NCBI GenBank assembly: GCA_050084985.1
Contig: JBITNC010000001.1
Coordinates: 21,328,001 to 21,392,000 of the forward strand
Direction of reading: 5' to 3'
Length of the DNA: 64,000 nucleotides
Origin: Nageia nagi
Taxonomy: Eukaryota; Pinophyta
The notes below the pieces were generated by a model. That model did no database searches. It was not told where the DNA came from and worked only from the letters and a program-made list of their open reading frames with translations. The translations under genes were made by a program, and so were the position numbers. Below, piece by piece: positions 36,010-45,479 of this stretch (positions are counted from its first letter, which is position 1; each line of letters begins with the position of its first letter).

Positions 36010-36860
36010 TTTAGCATCCAGGTGATAGGTTTGATAATGTTTGAGAAATCCTAAATAAATCTTCTGACAAAGTTAATCTGACCCAGAAAAGACTACAGAG
36101 ACTTCTTATTAGATGGGAGAGACAAGTCATTTATAGCTTTAACTCTATCCAATCAATAGCCCACCCCTCTTTTGAAATGACATGGCCCAATAATTTACCC
36201 TCATCTACTGCGAAGATAGACTTCTTAGGATTTAGGGATATACCATACCTCTTACATTTGATGAAGGCTTGCTCCAGATGTTGAACATGCATGTTTCTAT
36301 CATGAGAGAAAATAGTAATATCATCAAGGTATACCAATAGACTCTTATTTACTAGCTCTCCAAATGCATAATCCATAGCTCTTTGAAAGGTAGCCCCTAC
36401 ATTGGATAGTCCAAAAGGCATTCTCTGAAAAGCAAATGTGCCCCATTTCATTGTAAAAGCTATTTTGAACTGATCTTCATTTCGGACCCAAATCTGGTTA
36501 TATCTCGAGAAGCCATCTATCAAAGAGAACTTTCCAACTCAGACTATGGTATTTAGTATTTGTTCCATTGGAGGTAAGGGTAATAATCCTTCAATGATAC
36601 TTTATTGAAACCCCAGAAATCTACACACAACCTTATCTCACCATTTTTCTTTCAGACAGGCACAAGATTGGCTACCCAAGTGGAATGCTTGATGGGATAA
36701 ATTATCCCAGCCTTGTATAATTTCAAGACCTCCTACTTCATGGCAACTTCAATCTTAGGGTTTACTGGCCTTTGTTTTTGTCTGACTAGTTTAGCATCAT
36801 CTATCACCTCGATTGTATGCTGTATCATTGATTTATCAAAAACCTTTAAATCATCATAAG
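36010..36860 (-). pseudogene. Element D reverse transcriptase
   Basis: RT starts with IQHTIEVIDDAKLVRQKQRP, then AGIIYPIKHSTWVANLVPV and a TGA where Arg is usual (a CGA-to-TGA change), GEIRLCVDFWGFNK, and the open frame 36523-36131. That frame carries MIDGFSRYNQI (first Asp), KWGTFAFQRMPFGLSNVGAT, VYLDDITIFSHD (both Asp; codons at about 36333-36322) and LGHVISKEGWAIDW. The catalytic triad is intact. The FDFW region shows an Arg-to-Trp type change, again fitting CG decay. Confidence 0.93.
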
Positions 36861-37254
36861 ACCAAGCAATGACATCAACATATGTTCTACATAATTGTAC
36901 AATTTCTTGAATCTATTCTAGAGTATTAGATATACCAATTTTTAGTGACTTACCTGGAAAGACTTCATGTTCTTTATAGTTATCTGGGTTTATATGCATA
37001 CCTCTTTTCTTCACTTGGTCACTCCTGTCAAACAATCCTTCAAATGGAACCAAATCCTTAGGGATTTTATTATTGTTCAGCTAAATTATGTCTTGCTCCT
37101 AGAAAACTTCTGAGTCCTCTTCTCCTACTACATGACATATAGCTTGTTGTAATAAAAACTAGTTAATTTGAGCCTCATCTTGGAAAACTTGCCAAAAGGA
37201 ATCATTATCCAGAACTGATGGCCTAAAAATGAGCTGAACACCCTTCCTCCAAAA

Positions 37255-37656
37255 CTAGTCATTGGTGGGATCAAAACTGACTCCCATATGTGCTAATGCA
37301 TCAACTTCTTGGTTGAATTTCCTTGGGATAGACTGAATATGCAATGCTTCAAAATGCTCAAATAGATCCCAAACCTGATTCCTGTAGGCTTTCAAATAAT
37401 GATGTTTGACTGAACATTTACCTGTCACTTGTTTCACAATCAAGTCTGAATCCCCTTTGATCTTTAGACACTAAATTTTCATTTTGATAGCTTGTTCTAG
37501 TCCCAGGTAAAGAGCTTCATATTCTACCACATTATTGGAACATAACCAGGTGAGTTTGAAAGAAAATCTATGTACCTTACCAGTTGGGTTGGTCAAGATA
37601 ATCCTGGCTCCAAATCCATTTTTGGATCTTGCCCCATCAAAAGACATCTCCCACAT
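37255..37656 (-). pseudogene. Element D archaeal-type RNase H, placed before RT
   Basis: The open frames 37656-37471 and 37443-37255 form one RNase H domain broken by one stop. It shows MSFDGARSKNGFGARIIL (first Asp), SNNVVEYEALYLGLEQAIK (Glu), KGDSDLIVKQV (third acidic residue), and RKFNQEVDALAHMG (last Asp). All four acidic residues are kept. It sits between protease (ends 37713) and RT (starts about 36860). In the Tat elements I know, and in element A here, this domain follows the RT-linked RNase H instead. Confidence 0.92.
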
Positions 37657-37712
37657 TTCATTTCTCCTAAAATCATCCCTTGTGAGTTCTGAGATGAAAT
37701 ATTCTAGTTCTA

Positions 37713-38423
37713 TTAAATAATAATTTCCAAACTCCAGGTCATAGATGGTATGAGCATACTCATACTACAAGGGTCTTCAGTTTGCAGCTCTTCTAGTAAT
37801 TCATCTGATTCTTCCAATTTGCTAAGGATTGCACAAACCTCCTCCCTTTTCTCTACATGAAACTCAAAAATTTCCTCATTATTTAGTCTTACCCTCTTAT
37901 TTCCATAAGGGATCAAATAATGGGTGTAGTCCATTGCTAGATAACCCCCTATTTTAGCTCTAAATTCTCTAGATAGACATAACCCGAACAAAGGGGGTAG
38001 CTCAACAACTACAACTTCCTGAATAATAATTATAGAGGGACACTTATGTATTTTTAGGACTACATCCTTGATTACTCCTACTATTTTGATAGGTGTGGAA
38101 TCCAGTTGTAGTACTCCGGTGGATGTTCTTGTCATAGGCAACCCCATCACATTGCACACTGCTTTAGGCATCACAGTAGTAGCTGCCCCAGAATCAACCA
38201 AACAATTATGAAGTACATATCCCTTGATTTCCAAAATCATGTAAAAAGCTGGAGGTTTGTTCTTTCCCATCCCTAGATATTTCGATGTCTCAAAAAGGTT
38301 AATCACTCTTTCCATTCCTTCGTTCAATGCTATAAGAGATGTTTTCAGTAAATCAATTTGCCCAAGAATTTTTAGAGCTTCAAACAAGGACACTCTTGTG
38401 GGAGTTCTCTTTAGCTCTACCAT
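37713..38423 (-). pseudogene. Element D protease
   Basis: A 236-codon open stretch. A linker with SLFEALKILGQIDLLK leads to PPAFYMILEIKGYVLHNCLV and the active-site DSGAATTVMP. The domain continues with LQLDSTPIKIVGVIKDVVLK, a second-lobe strand, and PLFGLCLSREFRAKIGGYLA. The C-terminal tail (ILSKLEESDELLEELQTED) is acidic and leads to the archaeal-type RNase H. This is the longest nearly undamaged domain of the element. Confidence 0.9.
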
Positions 38424-38559
38424 AATGTTGAACTCTGGGATAGCTGAAGGTTCACCAATTTTATTTCTAAATCTGTCAGTAAATCTTTCTTGAAGCTACA
38501 GAGTATCATCTTTTCTCTGATGCTTGGTGAGTGAAGGGAACCTTAACTTTTGGAGATTT

Positions 38560-40063
38560 TGATCACTAGCTTTGGGTTTTGATTTGGTTTCTGGAAATGG
38601 GAATTTTTGGGAAACCATTTCCTTTTTTGGGATCTTTTCCTTAGAACTAAGAACTGCATCTTACTTTTTAGGAATCACTAGAATGGAACTCTTTTGGGAT
38701 TCCACTTTTCTTTTTGGAATACTGAAGACTAGGGGTTTTTTCCCTAATCTTGTTTCCATAGCAAAAACTCCTATATCCACTGGTGCAAAATTCATCAGGT
38801 TCACATCTTGGCTTATGTCGTTAGCTACACCAGGTGGAGGAATACCCCCACTTCTTGATAAATATTCTTGGTATTGATAAACTGGACATGTTGCTTGCTC
38901 ATGAGCATCATTGCAAGCCAAACACAAACCAGTGGCTGACCTAGAAGAGGAAGCTTGGCTTACATCCTCATTCAACACATTTTGAGCCTTTTCTATAGTA
39001 GGATAAGGATATCTTCTTGCATTGCTTTGTCTACTTAGAATGGTAATCTGGTTTGCCATATTCCTACACAAGTTTCAGAGTTCCTAAATCTCTATCAATG
39101 AAGCTACCCCTTGATTCATATTAGGATGATGAGGGGTTGGTAAGGCCAAAGGAGCTCTAGGAACTGGCAAGGTTGATGGCCACTATTAAACAGGGGTGGG
39201 GATACTGGCCAGAGGTGGAACCAAACTAATTGCTTGAGGTCTCAAAATTTGTTGTTGGGCGGTTACTAGAAAATAAGGCATTGGCATGTGACTTGGCAAT
39301 TTTCTAACTACAATAAGATAGGATTTAGCATATACTTCTTATCTATAGACCTCTGGAAAGTATTTACTCTAGAATTTTGGTTTTGCAGAGAGAGATCCAG
39401 AGGAAAGGCTCTCAAGTAATACATTAGGTCTTGAAATTACTAAGGCCTGACTGGCATAGGGACTCTCATCCAAGTTTTTTGGAATCTAAAATTGAAATCA
39501 AGGATATTTTCTTGCTCATATCTTTTGATTGAAGTGAACTATGTTAACAGAGAAAAAGGATCTCCTAATTCATTAAATTACAAGATAAAGGGCTCTGCCA
39601 ATTAAGCCCATGTGGTTATAGATCCATTAGGAAGGCCCCTGTACCAATCTAGGACCTTTCCCTTGAAAGATTGAGCCAGTAATCTCACCATGACATCTTC
39701 ATGTTGGATATTATGAATCTTAGCTAGGCCAGCTACATCAACACAATGCTCATAAGCCATTTTCTCTGAAGTTGTATCAAACTCCAGAAGGGTTTTGAAA
39801 ACATTTGTTGGGATGTCATGCAACACAGCCAGAGCTATTGGTACTCCATTGTCCCATTCTAGATAAATATTCTAAGTTGGATTAACCATTTTAGGAGAGG
39901 TATTTCTAGTGTGAAGATTAGATGATTCTGGCTTGGTAAAGGATTTTAGGGAGCTGATACTATTCAAAGACTTGGACTTGATCAGGGTCTTTCTCTTAGG
40001 AGCATCTAACATTCTAAAATCTGGTGCTTCTTTTGTTGCTCTGGTTTTAGATCTAGTCCACAT
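38560..40063 (-). pseudogene. Element D gag
   Basis: Gag starts at the ATG at 40063 with MWTRSKTRATKEAPDFRML, a basic N-terminus. After a stop near 39872 the capsid core follows (open frame 39826-39602: FKTLLEFDTTSEKMAYEHCV, then VRLLAQSFKGKVLDWYRGLP). The middle part is stop-ridden. The open frame 39071-38661 carries a knuckle-like CLACNDAHEQATCP (Cys, Cys, His, Cys; spacing 2-3-4, one residue shorter than the usual 2-4-4) at about 38924-38886. The leader from primer site to ATG is only about 140 bases. Confidence 0.85.
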
Positions 40064-40169
40064 AAACTCTAGGTTGCAAAAGAAAATGAAAGGTTCAAAA
40101 GCACATATGATATTTACAAATAATCTACTTTAATACATACCATAGATAGTGCTTTAGTAGAGTTGCCAA

Positions 40170-40211
40170 TAAGTTTCTTCATGTCCCACTGGGCATGCCA
40201 AAAAGAAATAC
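40170..40211 (-). other. Element D primer-binding-like site
   Basis: On the minus strand, directly after the LTR end AATCAACA, the sequence reads GTATTTCTTT then TTGGCATGCCCAGTGGGAC. A TGGCAxGCC...GTGGGAC motif at this spot is usual for primer sites of this class. It supports minus-strand orientation of the element. Confidence 0.7.
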
Positions 40212-41661
40212 TGTTGATTAGGATTGTGTAATATATGCACCATGAATAATCTTAACCAAAGTAAATCAAGAACAGACTATGGTGATAGTCTGATCTCTGG
40301 AGAAGGCTAGTTCCGTATATATTAGGTGTAGGAGAACTAATAGGAAAGAAAATAAAAGAAGTAGAGTGCAAGGAATTTAAGCAAAAGGTTTAGGGTAACA
40401 AGAGAGAAAGCAAAGGTGGATCACTAGTTCAGCATGGACTTTCACAGTGTGTGAAACCTTGGTCTGAATCTAGTGTAGCAGCTACGGTACAAGCTCTCAC
40501 TCTCTAATAGTTTCCCAACTTTACTCTACCATATATGCAGACACAATTATACTAACAGCTCATAATTATCATTCAAGAAACACACCAAGCTACCACAATG
40601 TAACCTAATTAAGAATAATAATTACAAGTGCTAGACAAGAAAGGTCAAGATGGTATCATATTACTGATGAAAAACTATAGGTCTTTGAGAACAAATGTAA
40701 AGAGCAATACTAGGGCTTTCGACCCTTCTTTCACTTTATTTTCATATACTTATACTAAAGTAACAATAGTTACAAGAATTGCAGAATAGAAATGTTTACA
40801 AAAATGGCTTCAAGATTCTAGCCTTCTTTTAACTGATACTACCTACATATGCCACTTGGTAGAATATTACAAAAATTAGGTAGATTGTAGATGATACAGC
40901 TTCTTGATAACTATGATCTGACCTCTCATTGACCTCATCTCTTCCAAGATATTCTATTTATTGGCTCTAGCTATTCAATCTCTCTTTGCTGACCTCATCT
41001 CTACATTCTGGAATGCTCTACTCACTGACTCTGACTATTCAATCACTCCTTGCTGACCTCATCACTTTTGGGGTTCGATTTCATTCAAAAATGTGAACAT
41101 TGTTCTCCCTATGATGTCATCTTCATACTTCCAAAATGCTCTACTCACTAGCTCTGGCTATTCAATCACTCCTTGCTGACCTCATCACTTTTGGGACCCA
41201 ATTTTATTCAAAAATGTGAACATTGTTCTCCCTGTGACATCATCTTCATACTTCCAGAATGCTCTACTCACTGGCTCTGGCTATTTGATCACTCCTTGCT
41301 GACCTCATCACTTCTGGAACCCAATTTTATTCAAAAATGTGAATATTGTTCTCCCCGTGATGTCATCTTCATACTTCTAGAATGCTATACTCACTGGCTC
41401 CAGCTATTTGATCACTCCTTATTGACCTCATTGCTTTTAGGATCTGATTTTGGGTTAAGGCCTGAAATCGCTGACATCATCTCTTCCAAGACCCAGGTTA
41501 CTCAACATTAACTTTGAGGGGCTTTTCTTCTTTCACAATGAAGTAATTACTTTCAAAAATGGTTCTTAAAACCCATTGTGATTATGCTTAGCTTACATCA
41601 CCTCCGAAAGTGATCATACTTTCAGAAGAACCTTAGAGTAATGATTATGTATTGATATACA
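40212..41661 (-). repeat. Element D 5' LTR (1450 bp)
   Basis: It is the partner of 28707-30141, with ends TGTATATCAATAC (41661) and AATCAACA (40212) on the element strand. The flanking base pattern (CCTTC after 41661) matches the CCTTT before 28707. Confidence 0.93.
40987..41470. repeat. 123-bp tandem array inside element D 5' LTR
   Basis: Units begin at TGCTGACCTCAT variants at 40987, 41051, 41174, 41297 and 41420. The last four starts are exactly 123 bp apart; the first unit is 64 bp. The same array, slightly eroded, is in the 3' LTR, so it predates this insertion. Confidence 0.92.
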
Positions 41662-41666
41662 CCTTC
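41662..41666. other. Target-site duplication of element D, right copy (CCTTC)
   Basis: It pairs with CCTTT at 28702-28706, one T/C difference. Confidence 0.8.
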
Positions 41667-41950
41667 TATTAAGGTTTATCCAAAGCTATCAATGTGGCAT
41701 TATATGCCTATTAGTGCATGGTGATTTTGAACTAGTCATAAATCAAGTTAGAAACCAAATTAGTGCAAAACATCACTATTTGAATACCGACAAGAATAGG
41801 GTATGTGACTTGCTAGAGTCATTCCTAGCAATTAATTTTATCTCTATTCTTAGGAGATACAATCAAGTCATTGATGCACTTACTTGTAAAGGGACACATT
41901 ATAACCATGCTCATTACATAAGAGAAGGCTATGGAATCAAAGTTTAATAT
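41662..41950 (+). pseudogene. Element C archaeal-type RNase H, C-terminal part
   Basis: Directly after element D the domain resumes. The open frame 41714-41947 reads VHGDFELVINQV (third acidic residue), AKHHYLNTDKNRVCDLLESF and RRYNQVIDALTCKG (last Asp). It aligns by eye with element D's second half (SVKHHYLKAYRNQVWDLFEHF, then RKFNQEVDALAHMG). Together with 28561-28706 it restores the domain order apart from the helix carrying the Glu, which falls around the insertion point. Confidence 0.85.
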
Positions 41951-43170
41951 AGGCCATCAGTACCTAATGCTACAAACTTTTGGTAGGTATTTGACTCTAA
42001 TGAGCATATCATGAATTTTGTAATAGATGAGACTGTTTCTCATACCTTTGGTATTGAAGAACTACCTTATTATTTCCAAGAGTCAAATGTGATACAAATT
42101 AGGAATAATGTAATACCAAAAGGTTTACTCTCTTTTAAAAAAATTTTTGACTCTAAAGATGTTCAAAAGGCTAATATTTTGTCTATTCAAAAAGAGAGTA
42201 ATATGAAGCTAGAAGGAGAACTTGGTAAATATATAAAGGTTGGATTAGAGTGTTCTAAAGAAGAGAAAATGATTACTTTTTAAATTTATCATAAGTTCTC
42301 AAAGTCAATTTCTTGGACTTAAGATTATATAAAAATATATGATAAAAATGTGATTCAACACACCCTTGAGCTTGATCTAGAGGCTGAACCATACAAATAA
42401 AAGTAGAGGCTAATCAACCCAAAAATAGAAGAAGCCATGAAGCAGAAGTTAATTAAATTGCTAGATTCTAAAATTATCTATCCTATCAAATATTCTTTTT
42501 GGTTTGATAATATTTTTCTAGTAAGAAAAAATAGTGGAGAAATTAGGTTATGTATAAACTTTAGAAATCTAAATTAAGTGTCTCTCAAAGATAACTATCC
42601 CCTTCCTCCCATTGAGAAAATCCTGCACATAGTAGCTAGAGCATGTTGTTTTTCTATGATTGATGGCTACTTTGGATTCAACCAAATTTTAGTAAATGAT
42701 GAGGATTAATTCAAAACTAAATCCATAACCAAATGGGGGACATTTGAATTTTAAAGAATGCCTTTTGGTCTCTCAAATGCTAGGGCTACCTTTCAAAGAG
42801 CCATGGATCATACCTTTGGTGATCTAATAAATAATATTATTCTTGTCTACTTAGATGACATTACTATATTTTTTGAAAGTAGAGAAGATCATTTGCATCA
42901 TCTTAGGCAAGTTTTTGAAAAATGTATAGAATTAAAAATTTTAATTAATCTCAAAAATCCTATTTTTATGGTTAACTAAGGAAAATTTCTTGACCATATT
43001 ATCCTAGAAAAGGGATTGGCAATTGATCTAGATAGAGTAAAAGCTATTGAAGCATCACCTTTACTTTCAAACAAGAAGGCTCTGCAATCATTCCTTGGTG
43101 AAATCAATTTTGTTAGGAAATTTATTAATAATTTTTTAGAAATAGTTTCTCTAATCATAATAATGTTAAA
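41951..43170 (+). pseudogene. Element C linker and reverse transcriptase
   Basis: An acidic linker (open frame 42011-42283) leads into RT. RT boxes in order are NVIQHTLELDLEAEPYK, INPKIEEAMKQKLIKLLDSK, GEIRLCINFRNLN, LKDNYPLPPIEKI, FSMIDGYFGFNQI (first catalytic Asp), KWGTFEF, RMPFGLSNARATFQRAMDH and VYLDDITIFFES with both Asp at about 42845-42880. The connection continues to FLDHIILEKGLAIDLDRVKA. Stops are mainly TAA and TAG at positions where related elements have Gln. Confidence 0.92.
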
Positions 43171-43720
43171 TAAAGATGCTATATTCTCCTAATTAGAGAA
43201 AGTAAAGAAAGGTTTTTAGTACATTAAAAAATCCATAATACAAGATCCTATTTTGAAAAAATCTAATTATTCAAAAGATTTTATTATGTATGCATATGGA
43301 GTAGAAAAAAATATTGCTACTATTCTAGCACAAAAGGATGATTAGAAGGAAGAATATCCCATTGCTTTTCATAGCCAAACACTACATGATCATCAAAGAA
43401 GGTATTCATTTATTGAAAAGCAAGTGTTTTCCATAATGAAAGGACTTAAGAGGTTTAAACATTATGTGTCCCATAATAAGATTCTTGTATATAATATTCA
43501 TCTTTACGTAATAAATGATGTCATTCAAAGAGAATTAGGTGAAGGAAAAGTTGGTTGGATTACAAAAATAATGGAATACAATATAGAAATCAAACCAACC
43601 AAGCTTATTAGGGGTAGGGCTCTTTGTGAAAATATGATAAAGGATTCACATATGATTGCTATCATAGAGGATAAAGAGAATCTTAATCAAGAAAGTGATT
43701 GGATAAAAAAATTTATTTTT
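43171..43720 (+). pseudogene. Element C RT-linked RNase H
   Basis: It reads FIMYAYGVEKNIATILAQKD, AFHSQTLHDHQRRYSFIEKQ, and VFSIMKGLKRFKHYV in the open frame 43424-43723. These match the RT-linked RNase H of Ty3/gypsy and the same region of element D. The first catalytic Asp is replaced (YAYG rather than a Y-x-D-A type box). A C-terminal extension WITKIMEYNIEIKPTKLIRG is shared closely with element D. Confidence 0.85.
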
Positions 43721-44927
43721 TAATTTTAGAACCAATAAATGTACTAAATCCTTAGATAGATTCAAAAGAAGAAGATTTAGATTGCAAGCATTGAATTTTA
43801 TGATGATATATGATCATATTTATAGGAAAATTTTTTATCAAACCATATTAAGATATGTAATTCATGATGAAGATTAGAGAATTTTACATGAATTTCATTA
43901 TGGATTCTCTAGATGACACTATAGTGGCCCAACTATAACAACAAAAATATTGGAATTCAAGTACTATTGGCCTACCATATTTTAAGATTCATTCAAGATA
44001 GCCCAATAATGTGACAAATGTAGTAGGTACATGGGAAAAAGAAGATAAGTTGCAATGCCTCTTAAGCCTATGGTTGTTGAAGAGCCTTTCAAATAATAGG
44101 GTCTTGACTTCATTGGGGTTATAAATCTAAATTCCTCAATGGGCCATAAGTTTATTTGGACTATAAAAAATTATTTAAAAATATGATTAGAAGCCATGCC
44201 ATGTAAAAATGTAGATCAAGAGGTCATGATAGAGATGGTAAAAAGAATAATTACTCGCTTTAGTATCCCATAAATTATTGTATCAAACTTTGTTACTAAG
44301 TATAGGATATACTATTTATTCTCTTCAAATTACTACCCGCAAAGGAATTGATTAGAAGAATTAACAAATAAGAACCTAACCTAGATTATGAAAAGGATAA
44401 TTGAAGGGAATACTAGAAATTGGCATACAAAACTAGACTATGCATTATGGGCAAATAGAATCAATATAAAATTAGCTATCAAAACATCTCTTTATGCATT
44501 AATGTATGGTAAAATACTAGTATTACCAAGTCATCTTGAGTTACCTACATTGAAAATACTACAAGGGCTGGAAGATTATGATTTTGAGCTATTACAAGTG
44601 ATATTAAATCAACTCATAAAATTGAAAGAAGATAGAAATAAAGCATATGATTCTTTCTAGCATTAACAATAAATAGTTAAGAAATGGTTTGATAAGAAAA
44701 AGTCTTCCTAGGTTAAGTTTGAAATAGGAGACATTATCCTCAAATATGATGAGGAAAGAGCAAAACCTAGGAAACATTAAAATTTTGATTCCTTATGGAG
44801 AAGGCCCTATATCATTACTCAAGTAATGCAAAATAATGCATTTAAACTTCAAGATATCATTAGATCTTGGGAATTGCTTATTTTAGTGAACAAGATCTAT
44901 TTGAAACATTATCGAGTAATTGGGTGA
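43721..44927 (+). pseudogene. Element C integrase
   Basis: The zinc-binding N-terminus can be followed (LHEFHYG, then CDKCSRYMGKRR with two Cys). The core is GLDFIGVINLNSS (first Asp), VSNFVTKY (second Asp lost) and NYYPQRN followed by ELTNKNLT (Glu region). The C-terminal part includes the open frame 44388-44660 (TRNWHTKLDYALWANRINIK, then YGKILVLPSHLELP). The last stretch EIGDIILKYDEERAK runs to HYRVIG and a TGA at 44925-44927. No chromodomain is seen. Integrase inserts the cDNA copy into nuclear DNA. Confidence 0.88.
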
Positions 44928-45479
44928 TTACATAATACCTACCAATGATTATACAATAGAGATATTACTATCTTAAAAAACTTAAAAAATAATTTTTAGC
45001 TTTATTTTAATGCTTGTACATTCTAATTTAGGTAATATTCACTTCCTAAGGAGGTAGGTAGTTGTTAATGTTATAATTAACTAAGCATGGTGTGGAACTA
45101 TGTCTATCTAGCTCAAAATGTTCAATCAAAAGTATAATAGTTAAAAGGGTGATCTCCTCAACAAACCCACCATCCACACCCTATCTCCTAATTTAAATTC
45201 AATGCACTTGAAATCAATGTATTCCTACCTATCATCCATGACACCATACTTCATGCATACCCTGACATTCCTTGGTCATTAATTGTCATTAATATACCTC
45301 AATCCTAAACCTTTGGCAAATAAAACATACTCCCCAACCCTTCATTTCTTCACTTAGCAAAATTTAGAGCATAAGTTTTTGAGAGAACTAGAGCTAAGAA
45401 CCTATAGAGAAAATAACATGAAGAAAATGAGATTTTCAAAGTTTTATCTTGTAATATTTCATATTTTTAATACTTACCC
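44928..45479 (+). other. Element C spacer after integrase
   Basis: About 550 bp with no credible frame separates the integrase stop from the extra coding-like region. It may have held a promoter or splice acceptor for that region, but no motif supports this. Confidence 0.5.

Larger units (their letters stand above)
28707..41661 (-). mobile_element. Element D: Ty3/gypsy retrotransposon inserted in element C
   Basis: LTRs at 28707-30141 and 40212-41661 share their ends (plus-strand TGTTGATTAGG...GATATACA) and are flanked by CCTTT and CCTTC. Gag-pol reads on the minus strand: primer site near 40200, gag from 40063, protease, archaeal-type RNase H, RT, RNase H, integrase, then an extra coding-like region of about 3.6 kb before the 3' LTR (28707-30141). 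Total length is about 12.95 kb. LTRs differ at about 8 of the first 120 bases, 7 of these transitions, so D is younger than C. It has the longest open frames in the window, but each domain still has stops. Confidence 0.95.

Noticed and set aside
40987-41470. Regular repeats that could be mistaken for a CRISPR array
   Set aside because: Units are 123 bp of continuous tandem sequence without short repeat-spacer alternation, within a plant LTR.
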